A program made the translations under genes and the position numbers. The notes under the pieces were generated by a model. It was not told the DNA's origin, ran no database searches, and saw nothing but the letters and a program-made list of their open reading frames with translations. From Mycobacterium sp. IDR2000157661 (GTDB taxonomy: Bacteria > Actinomycetota > Actinomycetes > Mycobacteriales > Mycobacteriaceae), in NCBI RefSeq assembly GCF_022317005.1, contig NZ_CP081006.1, positions 2,418,001 to 2,482,000 of the forward strand: DNA of 64,000 bases. Direction: 5' to 3'. Every line of letters begins with the position of its first letter. Position 1 is the stretch's first letter. Shown here piece after piece: positions 1 through 9,679 of the stretch.

Positions 1-810
<810 letters not shown>

Positions 811-822
811 CCGCACGCGCGG

Positions 823-838
823 TGTGATCGCCATCACA
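823..838. promoter_or_regulatory. Perfect CRP/cAMP-receptor-type palindrome
   Basis: The site reads TGTGATCGCCATCACA, exactly the TGTGA-N6-TCACA consensus bound by mycobacterial CRP (Rv3676 family). The symmetry extends outward to GGTGTGAT and ATCACACC (821-840). It lies just after the CAP gene and about 120 bp before the AurF-like gene at 960. In M. tuberculosis a CRP site is described in the serC-Rv0885 intergenic region and regulates serC. Here the inserted CAP gene separates the site from serC, so it is better placed for the AurF-like gene. Binding is inferred from the motif only. Confidence 0.65.
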
Positions 839-869
839 CCAACGTGCATCAGTGCCGGTGTGACACATC

Positions 870-902
870 CAGGTATCGGGTATTCACGGTATGCGATACC
901 TG
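870..902. promoter_or_regulatory. GGTAT repeat cluster / 9-bp inverted repeat upstream of the AurF-like gene
   Basis: CAGGTATCG at 870-878 is repeated in inverse as CGATACCTG at 894-902 with a 15-base spacer. Within it GGTAT occurs as direct copies at 872-876, 879-883 and 888-892, and inverted as ATACC at 896-900; the last two form GGTAT-GCG-ATACC. The arrangement looks like a repressor or activator operator over the promoter of the gene starting at 960. No cognate regulator is evident in the window. Confidence 0.45.
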
Positions 903-959
903 CGGTACCGTCTTCGGCAACAACGACGGACTTGTAAACCTCACAGGGGAGGCTTTCGA

Positions 960-1973
960 ATGGCCCGTACGCGCATGGTCAAGCGGTGGCGTCGCAACAT
1001 GGACGTCAGCGACGACGCCAACTACGTCGACACACTCGCCACACTGTCCGAAGGGTCGGTGCGGCGAAACTTCAATCCGTACACCGACATCGACTGGGAT
1101 TCCCCCGAGTTCGCGGTGACTGGGGGCGACCGGCGGTGGGTGCTGCCGTCGACCGATCCACTGGGGCGTCATCCCTGGTATCAGGCGCAGCCGCTGGCCA
1201 AGCAGATCGAGATCGGCATGTGGCGCCAGGCGAACGTCGCCAAGGTCGGCCTGCAGTTCGAGATCATCTTGATCCGCGGCCTGACGAACTATGCGTTCTG
1301 GGTGCCGAACGGCTCACCGGAGTACCGGTACTGCCTGCACGAGTCGGTCGAGGAGTGCAACCACACCCTGATGTTCCAGGAGATGGTCAACCGCATCGGC
1401 GCCGATGTGCCGGGCATGCCGCGGTCACTGCGCTGGGTGGCCCCCTTCATACCGCTGGTCGCCGGACCGCTGCCGATCCCGTTCTTCTTCGGTGTGCTCG
1501 CCGGAGAGGAACCGATCGACCACACGCAGAAGAACATCCTGCGCGAAGGCAAGGCGTTGCACCCGATCATGGAGCGGGTCATGGCGATCCACGTCGCCGA
1601 GGAGGCCCGGCACATCTCGTTCGCCCACGAGTATCTGCACAAGCGCGTGCCGCACCTGTCCCGGTGGCAGCGGTTCTGGCTGTCGCTGTACGTGCCGTTG
1701 GTGATGCGGCGGCTGTGCAAGGCGATCGTCGTACCGCCCAAGGCGTTCTGGCAGGAGTTCGACATTCCCAAGTCGGTCAAGAAAGAGCTGTTCTTCGGCT
1801 CGCCGGAATCGCGGCAGTGGCTGCGCGACATGTTCGGCGACGTGCGCATGCTCTGCCATGACACCGGGCTGATGAACCGCGCGGCGAGGTTGATGTGGCG
1901 TCTGTGCCGAATCGACGGCGAGCCCAGCCGCTACCGCGGCGAGCCCGCGCGACAGCACGTCGTCGCAGCGTAG
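960..1973 (+). CDS. AurF-like diiron oxygenase family protein (Rv0885-type)
   Basis: This 337-residue protein matches the p-aminobenzoate N-oxygenase (AurF) ferritin-like diiron family. Ligand-type motifs are visible: ESVEECNH at about residues 127-134 and HVAEEARHISF at about 211-221, spaced as helices of a four-helix bundle. The ATG at 960 is preferred over the earlier ATG at 891 because GGGGAGG at 947-953 precedes it at ideal spacing and because the 23 residues gained upstream are unlike the family. A reaction cannot be assigned; family members oxidise amines or other substrates using O2. The ferredoxin-dependent reductase FprB follows after 13 bp and could supply electrons, which is inference from adjacency. 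Confidence 0.75.
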   Translation: MARTRMVKRWRRNMDVSDDANYVDTLATLSEGSVRRNFNPYTDIDWDSPEFAVTGGDRRWVLPSTDPLGRHPWYQAQPLAKQIEIGMWRQANVAKVGLQFEIILIRGLTNYAFWVPNGSPEYRYCLHESVEECNHTLMFQEMVNRIGADVPGMPRSLRWVAPFIPLVAGPLPIPFFFGVLAGEEPIDHTQKNILREGKALHPIMERVMAIHVAEEARHISFAHEYLHKRVPHLSRWQRFWLSLYVPLVMRRLCKAIVVPPKAFWQEFDIPKSVKKELFFGSPESRQWLRDMFGDVRMLCHDTGLMNRAARLMWRLCRIDGEPSRYRGEPARQHVVAA

Positions 1974-1986
1974 GAGACGCGGCGCT

Positions 1987-3675
1987 GTGCCCCATGTGAT
2001 CACCCAATCGTGTTGCAGCGACGGGTCCTGTGTCTACGCCTGTCCGGTCAACTGCATCCACCCGTCACCGGACGAACCGGGCTTCGCCACCGCCGAAATG
2101 CTCTACATCGACCCCGCGGCCTGTGTGGACTGCGGCGCCTGCGTTTCGGCGTGCCCGGTCGGGGCGATCGCGCCCGACAGCCGGCTCCGGCCCGAGCAGC
2201 TGCCGTTCGTCGAGTTGAACGCCGGCTTCTATCCGAAGCCCGACGGCAAGCTGCCGCCGACCTCCAGGCTGGCGCCGGTCATCGAGGCGCCACGCGTCGA
2301 ACCACGCCCCGGCGGCCCGCTGACGGTGGCGATCGTCGGCTCGGGTCCGGCCGCGATGTACGCCGCCGACGAATTGCTCACCCAGCACGGCGTGCGGGTC
2401 AACGTCTTCGACCGCCTGCCCACGCCGTACGGGCTGGTGCGGGCCGGTGTCGCGCCCGACCATCAGAGCACCAAGCGGGTGACGGCCCTGTTCGACAGGA
2501 TCGCAGGAAAGCGGGGGTTCCGGTTCTTTCTCAACGTCGACATCGGGTCCGATGTGACGCACGCCGAACTGCTGAACCACCACCACGCCGTGCTCTACGC
2601 GGTCGGAGCGCCCAACGACAAGCGCCTCGACATCGACGGCATGGGCACGCCTGGCACCGGCACCGCCACCGAGACGGTGGCCTGGATCAACGGGCACCCG
2701 GACTTCGCCGATGCGGCGGTCGATCTCTCCCATGAGCGGGTCGTCATCGTAGGCAACGGCAACGTGGCTCTCGACGTCGCGCGCATCCTGACCACCGACC
2801 CGCAGCTGTTGGCCCGGACCGACATCTCGAGCCACGCGCTGGCGGCGCTGCGCCGATCCCGGGTGACGGAGGTGGTGATCGCGGCTCGCCGCGGGCCCGC
2901 GCACTCGGCGTTCACGCTGCCGGAGTTGATCGGACTGACGTCGGCCTGTGAGGTGGTGCTCGACGCGGCCGACCGTGACCTGGTGTTCCGCGATCTGGCC
3001 ACGGTCGAGGACCCGTTGACGCGCAACAAGCTCGAGATCCTCAGCAGGCTCGGTGACGCGTCATCACAGGCCTCCCGCCCCCGGATCCGGCTGTCCTATC
3101 AGCTGACGCCCAAGCGGATCGTCGGCGCCGACCACGCCGAAGGAATCGAGTTCACCGTGTCGGGCACCGATGAGGTCCGCCGCTTGGACGCGGGTTTGGT
3201 GCTGACGTCGATCGGCTACCGCGGCAAGCCGATTCGCGGCCTTCCGTTCGATGACGCGGCCGCGGTCGTGCCCAATGACGGTGGCCGGGTGATCGATCCG
3301 CAGACCGGCGAGCCGGTGCGCGGCAGTTATGTCGCCGGCTGGATCAAGCGCGGTCCGACCGGGTTCATCGGCACCAACAAGTCGTGCGCGGCGCAGACGG
3401 TCCACAACCTGGTCGCCGACTACAACGACGGACTGCTGGCCGATCCCGCGGAGGATCAGGCCAAGCCGGCAGCGCTGGACAAGCTGGTGCGCAGCCGTCG
3501 GCCGGATGCGGTGGACGCGGCGGGCTGGAAGGCGATCGACGCCGCCGAGATGGCGCGGGGCGGTGAGGACCGGCCGCGGGACAAGTTCACCGCCGTGGCC
3601 GACATGCTGGCTGCCGCCGCCCAGGCGCCCGCGCCACCGCTGCGGCGACGACTGCTGGCGGGGCTGCGCCGCTAG
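1987..3675 (+). CDS. fprB: Ferredoxin/ferredoxin-NADP reductase FprB
   Basis: The 562-residue protein fuses an N-terminal ferredoxin to an FAD/NADP reductase. Residues 1-65 carry cysteine clusters (CCSDGSCVYACPVNC and CVDCGACVSACPVG) that bind two iron-sulfur clusters. An FAD Rossmann motif VAIVGSGPAAMYAADEL follows at about residue 113, then GLVRAGVAPDH and a second nucleotide-binding motif VIVGNGNVALDVARIL. The C-terminal GWIKRGPTGFIGTNK is typical of adrenodoxin-reductase-like enzymes. It closely resembles M. tuberculosis FprB (Rv0886) in length and motifs. The start is GTG at 1987 with AGGAGA upstream. It moves electrons between NADPH and ferredoxin or a protein acceptor in the cytoplasm, and probably forms an operon with the preceding diiron protein. 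Confidence 0.93.
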   Translation: MPHVITQSCCSDGSCVYACPVNCIHPSPDEPGFATAEMLYIDPAACVDCGACVSACPVGAIAPDSRLRPEQLPFVELNAGFYPKPDGKLPPTSRLAPVIEAPRVEPRPGGPLTVAIVGSGPAAMYAADELLTQHGVRVNVFDRLPTPYGLVRAGVAPDHQSTKRVTALFDRIAGKRGFRFFLNVDIGSDVTHAELLNHHHAVLYAVGAPNDKRLDIDGMGTPGTGTATETVAWINGHPDFADAAVDLSHERVVIVGNGNVALDVARILTTDPQLLARTDISSHALAALRRSRVTEVVIAARRGPAHSAFTLPELIGLTSACEVVLDAADRDLVFRDLATVEDPLTRNKLEILSRLGDASSQASRPRIRLSYQLTPKRIVGADHAEGIEFTVSGTDEVRRLDAGLVLTSIGYRGKPIRGLPFDDAAAVVPNDGGRVIDPQTGEPVRGSYVAGWIKRGPTGFIGTNKSCAAQTVHNLVADYNDGLLADPAEDQAKPAALDKLVRSRRPDAVDAAGWKAIDAAEMARGGEDRPRDKFTAVADMLAAAAQAPAPPLRRRLLAGLRR

Positions 3676-3729
3676 CGTTGTCGGTGAATCGGCCACGGGG
3701 CGGGCCACCGAGGTAGTAAACCCGAACCC

Positions 3730-6477
3730 GTGAATGCCGCAGCTTGTGTGGGGCGCGTCGGGGCGTTGGCCGTCGCTCTGGGGATCGGGGCCGCGGTCGC
3801 CACCGGTTACGGGTGTGCTCCGGCGTGGGCGGAGACCCCATCTTCCTCGGATTCGTCGGAGTCGTCGGGGTCGGAATCATCGGGGTCGGAATCGTCGGGC
3901 CCGGCGTCACGGACGGAATCGCCTTCCGAGACGGTCACCGAAGCCGGCGGGGCCCAAGAGGATGCTGCACCTGACGGCGACGCCGACCCTGAAGAAGACG
4001 ACGGCGCCTCCGAAGGCGACGCCGATCCGGACGATGCCGTCGAACCCGAAGACGACGCCGACACCGAGGAGGACGACTCCGGCGACGGTGCCGACCCGGC
4101 CGACGACCGGAACGGCGACGAGGGCGCCGGCGGCGACGGGCCGGAGTTCGGGGTCGAGCACGAGACCGACAGCGGCGACCACGACCAACCGCTCGCCGAC
4201 TCCGCAGCCTCGGCGTATGTGCCATTGTCGCTCACGGGCTTTCGCGCGGCCGCCGTCGAGCAGGACATCTCAGCACCGCTGCCACCGGAGCGGACGGAGG
4301 TCGATCTGCGGGTCGAGCAGACGTTTACGACCTTCGTCGCCGATGACCCCGAAGTCGTGCCGACGGCGCTGACCCCTCCCGCCGTCCCGTCGCTGCGGCT
4401 GTGGCCCACCGCCTACGATCCGGTCACCGCGATCACCTACGTCGTCGACATCGTGTCGAGCCTCGTCAACGCCGTGCTGAGTCCGTTCGCCGCGGGCCTG
4501 CCCGCCCCGCCGAGTGGTCCGCCGACGCTGTGGACGCTGCTGGCGTGGGTGCGTCGCGAGTTCTTCAACTCCTCGCCGACGATCGCCTACAACCCGGTGC
4601 ACAACAGCCAGGGCGTCGACGAGAACGGTGACGTCGTCATCACCGGCGATATCGACGCCGCCGACGTCGACGGTGACCCGTTGCGATACACCGTGATCGG
4701 CCGACCGCTCAACGGCGGAGTGGTCGAGATCGCTGACGACGGCACCTTCACCTACCGCCCGATGAACGCGATGGCAGCCGTCGGCGGGTTCGACCAGTTC
4801 ACCGTCGTGGTCGACGACGAGGCGGCGGGCTTCCACCTCAACGGGCCGCTGGGACTGTTGCAGTTCGTGCCCATCGTCGGCAACCTGATCAATCCCGGCG
4901 GCGGCCACCGGGTGGCCCGCACCATTCGGGTCGACGTGACGGCCGTCGACGGCGTCGACCTGTCGTTGCCCGACGACTTCCATTGGGGTGTAGCGCATTC
5001 CGGCTTCCAGGCTGAAGGCGGGCCCGGCTCGCCCGTCGACCCCAACTCGGACTGGTACAAGTGGGTGCACGACCCGATCAACCAGCTTCTCGGCTTGACC
5101 AAGGGCGTGCCCGAGAATGGCCCGGGCGCCTACGTCCGCTACGCCGAAGACGCCGAACTGGCCCGCGACGAGCTCAAGATGAACACTTTCCGCATCGGCA
5201 TCGAATGGAGCCGGATCTTCCCGAATTCGACCGCGGCGGTGAACATCTCCGACGAGGGTGGTGTCGTCAGCGATGCGGACCTGGAGGCGCTCGACAAGCT
5301 GGCGAACAAGGCCGAGGTCGACCACTACCGCGACGTGCTGACCGCGTTGCGCGCCAACGACCTCGAGCCGATGGTGACGGTCACCCACTTCACCCTGCCT
5401 GCCTGGGTGCACGACCCGACGACGACGCGGATCCTGGCCCAGCTGGGGCTGCCTGCACCGGCCGCGGGCTGGCTGTCACCGACGACGGCGACGGAGTTCG
5501 AGAAGTACGCGGCCTATCTGGCGTGGAAGTACGGCGACCAGGTCGACAACTGGGCCACGCTCAACGAGCCGTTCCCGCCGGTGCTCACCCAGTTCTTCGC
5601 CCTGCCCGGGCTGGTCCCCGCCTGGCCGCCCGGGCTGATCCGCCCCGACCTGGCCTCGACGTTCCTGGTCAACCAGGCCAAGGCGCACGTGGCCGCCTAC
5701 GACGCGATCCACGCCTGGGACAACACGTCGGCGACCTCGGGTCAGCCGGAGGCCTTCGTCGGCTTCACCAACAACATGGTGCCGGCTCGCCCGGCCAACC
5801 CGGTGAACCCGCTCGACGTGCAGGCCGCCAACGCGTGGAACCAGGCCTTCAACCGCTGGTTCCCCAACGCCGTCATCGACGGCTGGGTCGACGCCAACCT
5901 CGACGGCGTCAAGACCGCCAACGAGATCCACCCCGACTTCGTGGGCAAGGTCGACTTCCTCGGCGTGCAGTACTACGGCTCGCAACCCATGCAGGGCTTC
6001 GGGCTGGCTCCCGTCCCGGGCTTCCCGTTCCTGCGCGGGCTGCCGGTCCGCTGCGCGGCGAGCGAACCGACGTGCAGCGACTTCAACCAGCCGACCGACC
6101 CCGGCGGCTTCCGCGAGGTGCTCGAAGTCGCCGCAGAATACGGAAAACCGTTGTGGGTGACCGAGAACGGGATCGCCGACGACGAGGACACCAAGCGGCC
6201 GTCCTACATCGCCAACCACATCGCCGTCGTGCAGGACCTGGTCGCGCACGGCGCCGACATCCGCGGTTACACCTACTGGTCGTTCGTCGACAACCTCGAG
6301 TGGTCCGAGGGCTACCACTTGCAGTTCGGGCTCTACGGCTCCGACCCGGCGACCCCCGCGCTCGAGCGCACGCCCAAGCCGGCGAGCATCGACACCATCA
6401 GCTCGATCGCCGGGTCGAACTCGCTACCGCTGTGGATCCTGCAGGCCCACGTTCCCGGTGCGCACGCCCAGGCCTGA
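3730..6477 (+). CDS. Large secreted GH1 glycoside hydrolase with acidic linker and cadherin/VCBS-like domain
   Basis: The protein has 915 residues in four parts. Residues 1-35 form a signal peptide ending PAWA. About 36-170 is a Ser/Asp/Glu-rich linker built on repeated SSGSES units. About 280-404 resembles a VCBS/cadherin-like domain (NPVHNSQGVDENGDVVITG, then DDGTFTYRP and FTVVVDDE). About 413-900 is a family 1 glycoside hydrolase with DDFHWGVAHSGFQAEG, IEWSRIFP, the acid/base Glu in TLNEP (about residue 613) and the nucleophile Glu in VTENG (about 812). Both catalytic residues are kept. GH1 enzymes are beta-glycosidases and usually cytoplasmic single-domain proteins, so this surface form is unusual. 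The substrate is unknown. The GTG start has only a weak upstream GAGG. M. tuberculosis lacks a gene here. Confidence 0.85.
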   Translation: MNAAACVGRVGALAVALGIGAAVATGYGCAPAWAETPSSSDSSESSGSESSGSESSGPASRTESPSETVTEAGGAQEDAAPDGDADPEEDDGASEGDADPDDAVEPEDDADTEEDDSGDGADPADDRNGDEGAGGDGPEFGVEHETDSGDHDQPLADSAASAYVPLSLTGFRAAAVEQDISAPLPPERTEVDLRVEQTFTTFVADDPEVVPTALTPPAVPSLRLWPTAYDPVTAITYVVDIVSSLVNAVLSPFAAGLPAPPSGPPTLWTLLAWVRREFFNSSPTIAYNPVHNSQGVDENGDVVITGDIDAADVDGDPLRYTVIGRPLNGGVVEIADDGTFTYRPMNAMAAVGGFDQFTVVVDDEAAGFHLNGPLGLLQFVPIVGNLINPGGGHRVARTIRVDVTAVDGVDLSLPDDFHWGVAHSGFQAEGGPGSPVDPNSDWYKWVHDPINQLLGLTKGVPENGPGAYVRYAEDAELARDELKMNTFRIGIEWSRIFPNSTAAVNISDEGGVVSDADLEALDKLANKAEVDHYRDVLTALRANDLEPMVTVTHFTLPAWVHDPTTTRILAQLGLPAPAAGWLSPTTATEFEKYAAYLAWKYGDQVDNWATLNEPFPPVLTQFFALPGLVPAWPPGLIRPDLASTFLVNQAKAHVAAYDAIHAWDNTSATSGQPEAFVGFTNNMVPARPANPVNPLDVQAANAWNQAFNRWFPNAVIDGWVDANLDGVKTANEIHPDFVGKVDFLGVQYYGSQPMQGFGLAPVPGFPFLRGLPVRCAASEPTCSDFNQPTDPGGFREVLEVAAEYGKPLWVTENGIADDEDTKRPSYIANHIAVVQDLVAHGADIRGYTYWSFVDNLEWSEGYHLQFGLYGSDPATPALERTPKPASIDTISSIAGSNSLPLWILQAHVPGAHAQA

Positions 6478-6498
6478 ACGCGCGTCGGTGCCGCCGGG

Positions 6499-6954
6499 TT
6501 ACTGCATCTGCTGCACCGCCTGCTCGATCTCCTGGTCGCTGACCTCGCGAACGGGCTGACCCATCGACCACAGATGGCCGAACGGATCCCGCAGCTCGCC
6601 GTAGCGGTCACCCCAGAACATGTCGTCGAGCGGCATCACGACCGTCGCGCCCGCGTCGATCGCCCGCTGGAACTTCTCGTCGACATCGGCGACCGTCAGG
6701 TGCACCGTGACCGGTGAGCCGCCGAGCGCCTCCGGTGTGGCGGACTTGCCGTCGTTCATCTCCGGGAAGTCGTCGTTGAGCATCACCATGGCCCCGTTGA
6801 TCCGCAGCGCGGCGTGAAAGAGCCGCTTGCCGTCGGGCGCGGGTACCCGGCCCAGTTCCTCGGCGCCGAAGGCCTTGACGTAGAAATCGATCGCGGCCGC
6901 GGCGTCGCTGACCGTCAGCATCGGTGACACCGCTGGCTGTACCTCAATGGGCAT
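6499..6954 (-). CDS. VOC superfamily (PhnB/glyoxalase-like) protein, Rv0887c-type
   Basis: This 151-residue protein starts MPIEVQPAVSPMLTVSDAA and has paired beta-alpha-beta modules typical of vicinal-oxygen-chelate proteins: AIDFYVKAFGAEELGRV near the start, then VTVHLTVADVDEKFQRAIDAG and DRYGELRDPFGHLWSM near the end. The chosen ATG at 6954 is preceded by GGAGAGGAG; the longer reading upstream has cysteine-rich, non-family sequence. No enzymatic activity can be assigned, since PhnB-like members include resistance proteins and uncharacterised enzymes. It faces the GH1 gene tail to tail with 21 bp between. Confidence 0.8.
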   Translation of the reverse strand: MPIEVQPAVSPMLTVSDAAAAIDFYVKAFGAEELGRVPAPDGKRLFHAALRINGAMVMLNDDFPEMNDGKSATPEALGGSPVTVHLTVADVDEKFQRAIDAGATVVMPLDDMFWGDRYGELRDPFGHLWSMGQPVREVSDQEIEQAVQQMQ

Positions 6955-7069
6955 TCGAAAAGCTCCTCTCCGGGTGAAGCAATGGGTGTTGCAGTTGGGT
7001 ATCCGTACCGACCAGGCGAACCCGCCGAACTCATCGGCACCCGCCATGCAACACCACGGCACCGACAGA

Positions 7070-7678
7070 TCAGACGACGGAGAACGCCCGCGGCAGCGGT
7101 TGGCGGCCCGTCAACGCGAGCAGCACCGCCTCACCCCGGCCCGCGATCGCGGCGATCCGGGCGGCCAGCAGCAGCGCCTCCTCCAGCGCCTCGGGAGGAG
7201 GCGAGAACGAAAGCCCCGCGGCCCTGGCGATGTCAAGACCGTGCACGGTCAACTCGAACGTGCGCGTCGGCAGGTAGGTGCGCAGCCGGATACCCAGGCC
7301 GCCGATCACCTCGATCAGCGGATCGTCGGCCGACTCCAGATCAGCGAGAACACGCGACACCAGCGCATCGACCGCTCCCGCGGGGTCAGCCCCCAGGTCC
7401 CGGCCGGCCTGGCGACCGCGCTCGGCCACATCGGCGGCGGACATACCCAGCGCGGCCGGGTTCACCCGGGCGTAGTACTCCTGCGGCGTGGTTATGTCGG
7501 CACGCTGCGCGGTGCCGTTCAGGTAGGTGCTCACCGTGGTCAGCGAGCGTGAGGTGTGCCCGACCAGCGAGCGTAGATCCCACTCGCCCAGCCCGGGCCC
7601 GTCCCACGCGTCGGACGGAATTGCGCGGACCAGCTCGGCGAAGCTGTGCGCCGCCGCGGCGAACGTCGTCGCGCTCAC
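7070..7678 (-). CDS. Mycothiol-dependent maleylpyruvate-isomerase-like (DinB/MDMPI) protein
   Basis: This protein of 202 residues has the MDMPI N-terminal fold: LGEWDLRSLVGHTSRSL near residue 30-47 supplies a conserved His, and RTFELTVHGLDIARA near residue 140-155 supplies the Glu and His of the family metal site (R-x2-E-x3-H-x2-D-I). Members use mycothiol as cofactor or substrate, but the reaction is not predictable. It starts with GTG at 7678, whose GTGA overlaps the TGA stop of citA, so it is translationally coupled as the second gene of a citA operon. I do not recall this gene at the same position in M. tuberculosis. Confidence 0.7.
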   Translation of the reverse strand: MSATTFAAAAHSFAELVRAIPSDAWDGPGLGEWDLRSLVGHTSRSLTTVSTYLNGTAQRADITTPQEYYARVNPAALGMSAADVAERGRQAGRDLGADPAGAVDALVSRVLADLESADDPLIEVIGGLGIRLRTYLPTRTFELTVHGLDIARAAGLSFSPPPEALEEALLLAARIAAIAGRGEAVLLALTGRQPLPRAFSVV

Positions 7679-8802
7679 GGCCTGACGACGCGGTCCCACC
7701 CGTCGACGGACTCCGGGCTGCGAGGACTCGGCCCGACGTAGATCGCCGACGGTCGCACCAGCTTGCCGAGCCGCTTCTGCTCGAGGATGTGCGCACACCA
7801 GCCGGCGGTGCGTCCGCAGGTGAACATCGCAGGCATCATCGTGGTGGGCACCTGCGCGAAGTCCAGGATCACCGCGGCCCAGAATTCGACATTGGTCTCG
7901 ATGGCCCGGTCCGGTCGGCGCTCCCGCAGTTCGGTGAGGGCGGCCTGTTCGAGCGCGGCGGCCACCTCGTAGCGGGGCGCCTCGAGCCGCTTGGCGGTCG
8001 CGCGCAGCACGCGAGCCCGCGGGTCCTCGGCCCGGTACACCCGGTGCCCGAAGCCCATCAGCTTCTCATTGCGATCGAGGATGCCCTTGACCACCGCACG
8101 CGCGTCACCGCTCTGTTCGGCCTCCTCGATCATCGGGATCACCCGCGCCGGGGCGCCGCCGTGCAGGGGTCCGCTCATCGCACCGATCGCGCCCGAGAGT
8201 GCGGCCGCCACGTCGGCGCCGGTGGACGCGATCACCCGGGCGGTGAATGTGGACGCGTTCATGCCGTGTTCGGCGGCGCTGACCCAGTAGGCGTCGATCG
8301 CCTCGATGTGTCGCGGATCCGGCTCGCCCTGCCAGCGGGTCATGAATCGGGCTGTCACCGTTGAACACTCGTCGATGGTGCGCTGGGGAACGGCCGGCTG
8401 GTGGATGCCGCGGGCAGACTGTGCGACGTAGGACAGCGCCATCACCGACGCGCGGGCGAGCTGGTCGCGTGCGGTGGCGTCGTCGATGTCGAGCAGCGGC
8501 CTGTACCCCCAGATCGGGGCCAGCATGGCCAGCCCCGCCTGCACGTCGACGCGCACGTCGCCGCTGTGAATCGGCAGCGGGAACGGCTCGGCCGGCCGCA
8601 GCCCGTTGCCGAACCCCCCGTCGACCAGCAGCGACCACACGTCACCGAAGGTGACCCGCTGGTTGACCAGATCCTCGATGTCGACGCCGCGGTACCGCAG
8701 CGCGCCGCCGTCCTTGTCGGGTTCGGCGATCTCGGTGGTGAAGGCGACGACGCCTTCGAGTCCGGGTACGAAATCCTCGGGCACCTGGGACGCGCTAGTC
8801 AT
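7675..8802 (-). CDS. citA: Citrate synthase 2 CitA
   Basis: This 375-residue citrate synthase family protein corresponds to M. tuberculosis CitA (Rv0889c, about 373 residues). Family motifs are SGPLHGGAPARV (catalytic His), MGFGHRVYRAEDPRA (second His) and the C-terminal HILEQKRLGKLVRPSA. At the position of the usual catalytic Asp in N-V-D-F-Y, the sequence reads TNVEFWAAV, so Asp is replaced by Glu. It condenses acetyl-CoA (or a related acyl-CoA) with oxaloacetate. The ATG at 8802 starts MTSASQVPEDFVPGLEGV; upstream sequence in frame is not family-like. It is divergent from pdxH, and an AACAAT -10-like box about 7 bp before the ATG suggests a nearly leaderless mRNA. Confidence 0.88.
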   Translation of the reverse strand: MTSASQVPEDFVPGLEGVVAFTTEIAEPDKDGGALRYRGVDIEDLVNQRVTFGDVWSLLVDGGFGNGLRPAEPFPLPIHSGDVRVDVQAGLAMLAPIWGYRPLLDIDDATARDQLARASVMALSYVAQSARGIHQPAVPQRTIDECSTVTARFMTRWQGEPDPRHIEAIDAYWVSAAEHGMNASTFTARVIASTGADVAAALSGAIGAMSGPLHGGAPARVIPMIEEAEQSGDARAVVKGILDRNEKLMGFGHRVYRAEDPRARVLRATAKRLEAPRYEVAAALEQAALTELRERRPDRAIETNVEFWAAVILDFAQVPTTMMPAMFTCGRTAGWCAHILEQKRLGKLVRPSAIYVGPSPRSPESVDGWDRVVRP

Positions 8803-8886
8803 GGGCCAGATTGTTGCACCCGCTCCGCGCGCGCTATCTACCGGTCGGTAACAAGTTGCGGAACATGCGGAGCGTAGCGTTGTCGC
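8803..8886. promoter_or_regulatory. Divergent citA/pdxH promoter region with TACCG-CGGTA palindrome
   Basis: This 84-bp gap must hold promoters for both genes. For pdxH, TAGCGT at 8875-8880 ends 6 bases before the GTG at 8887, which fits a leaderless transcript. For citA, AACAAT on the complement strand lies about 7 bases from the ATG. Between them TACCG-GT-CGGTA at 8839-8850 is a compact inverted repeat that could be a TetR-type operator. The TetR gene at 9680 is a candidate but the link is untested. Confidence 0.45.
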
Positions 8887-9570
8887 GTGGCGCTTGTCGG
8901 CCCGGAAGATCAAGAGCACTTGGCGAGGATGCGGGTGGAATACGGCTCGGTGGAAAAAGACGGCAGTGCTGATCTGGACGCCGATTGGCTGGGCTCCGAT
9001 CCGCGCACCGGCTGGGTGTTGCTGTTGCGCAACTGGCTGGCAGACGCCGAACGGGCCGGCGTGGCAGAACCCAATGCGATGGTGGTCGGCACCGTCGACG
9101 CACAGGTCAGGCCGGTGACGCGGACCGTGCTGTGCAAGAGCATCGACGAGTCCGGGATCTCCTTCTACACCAACTACGACTCAGAGAAGGGTGAGCAGCT
9201 AGGGGCAACCCCGTATGCGTCGGTGACCTTCCCGTGGTTCCAGTTGGGCCGCCAGGTTCACGTCCGCGGCGCGGTGACCAAGGTGCCGCCCGAGCAGACC
9301 GCCGACTACTGGTCCAAGCGGCCGCGCGGATCGCAGTTGGGCGCCTGGGCGTCGCACCAGTCGCGGCCCGTCGCCTCGCGTGCGGCCCTGCTGCGGCAAC
9401 TCGAGGACGTGACGCAGCGCTTTGCCGACGACGACACGGTGCCGGTCCCGCCGAACTGGGGCGGCTATCTGATCGCGGGCGAGGTCGTCGAGTTCTGGCA
9501 GGGTCGAGAGAACCGGGTGCACAACAGGATTCGTGTGCAGGGCGATCGCGTCCAGCGGTTGCAGCCCTAG
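8887..9570 (+). CDS. pdxH: Pyridoxamine 5'-phosphate oxidase
   Basis: This 227-residue protein matches PdxH across its length: [19 protein letters not shown] and [19 protein letters not shown] near the start, then [44 protein letters not shown] and the C-terminal [14 protein letters not shown] that lines the PLP site. It is an FMN enzyme that oxidises pyridoxine or pyridoxamine 5'-phosphate to PLP. The GTG at 8887 is placed exactly at the predicted transcription start. In M. tuberculosis the homologue (Rv2607) sits elsewhere, so its place beside citA is a fast-grower arrangement as I recall it. Confidence 0.93.
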   Translation: MALVGPEDQEHLARMRVEYGSVEKDGSADLDADWLGSDPRTGWVLLLRNWLADAERAGVAEPNAMVVGTVDAQVRPVTRTVLCKSIDESGISFYTNYDSEKGEQLGATPYASVTFPWFQLGRQVHVRGAVTKVPPEQTADYWSKRPRGSQLGAWASHQSRPVASRAALLRQLEDVTQRFADDDTVPVPPNWGGYLIAGEVVEFWQGRENRVHNRIRVQGDRVQRLQP

Positions 9571-9679
9571 CCCAGAGATCCGGCAATGGCCGATGGTGAC
9601 AATGGCTGATGGGGGCCAATTGTCGGGCGACGCCAGATTTCTCAGCCTGTTCTCAAAATCATTAGTTAGGATCCCCTTC

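Noticed and set aside
3700..3729. TAGTAA before the GH1 gene as a -10 box
   Set aside because: The sixth base is A, not T, and the spacing does not place initiation at the GTG.
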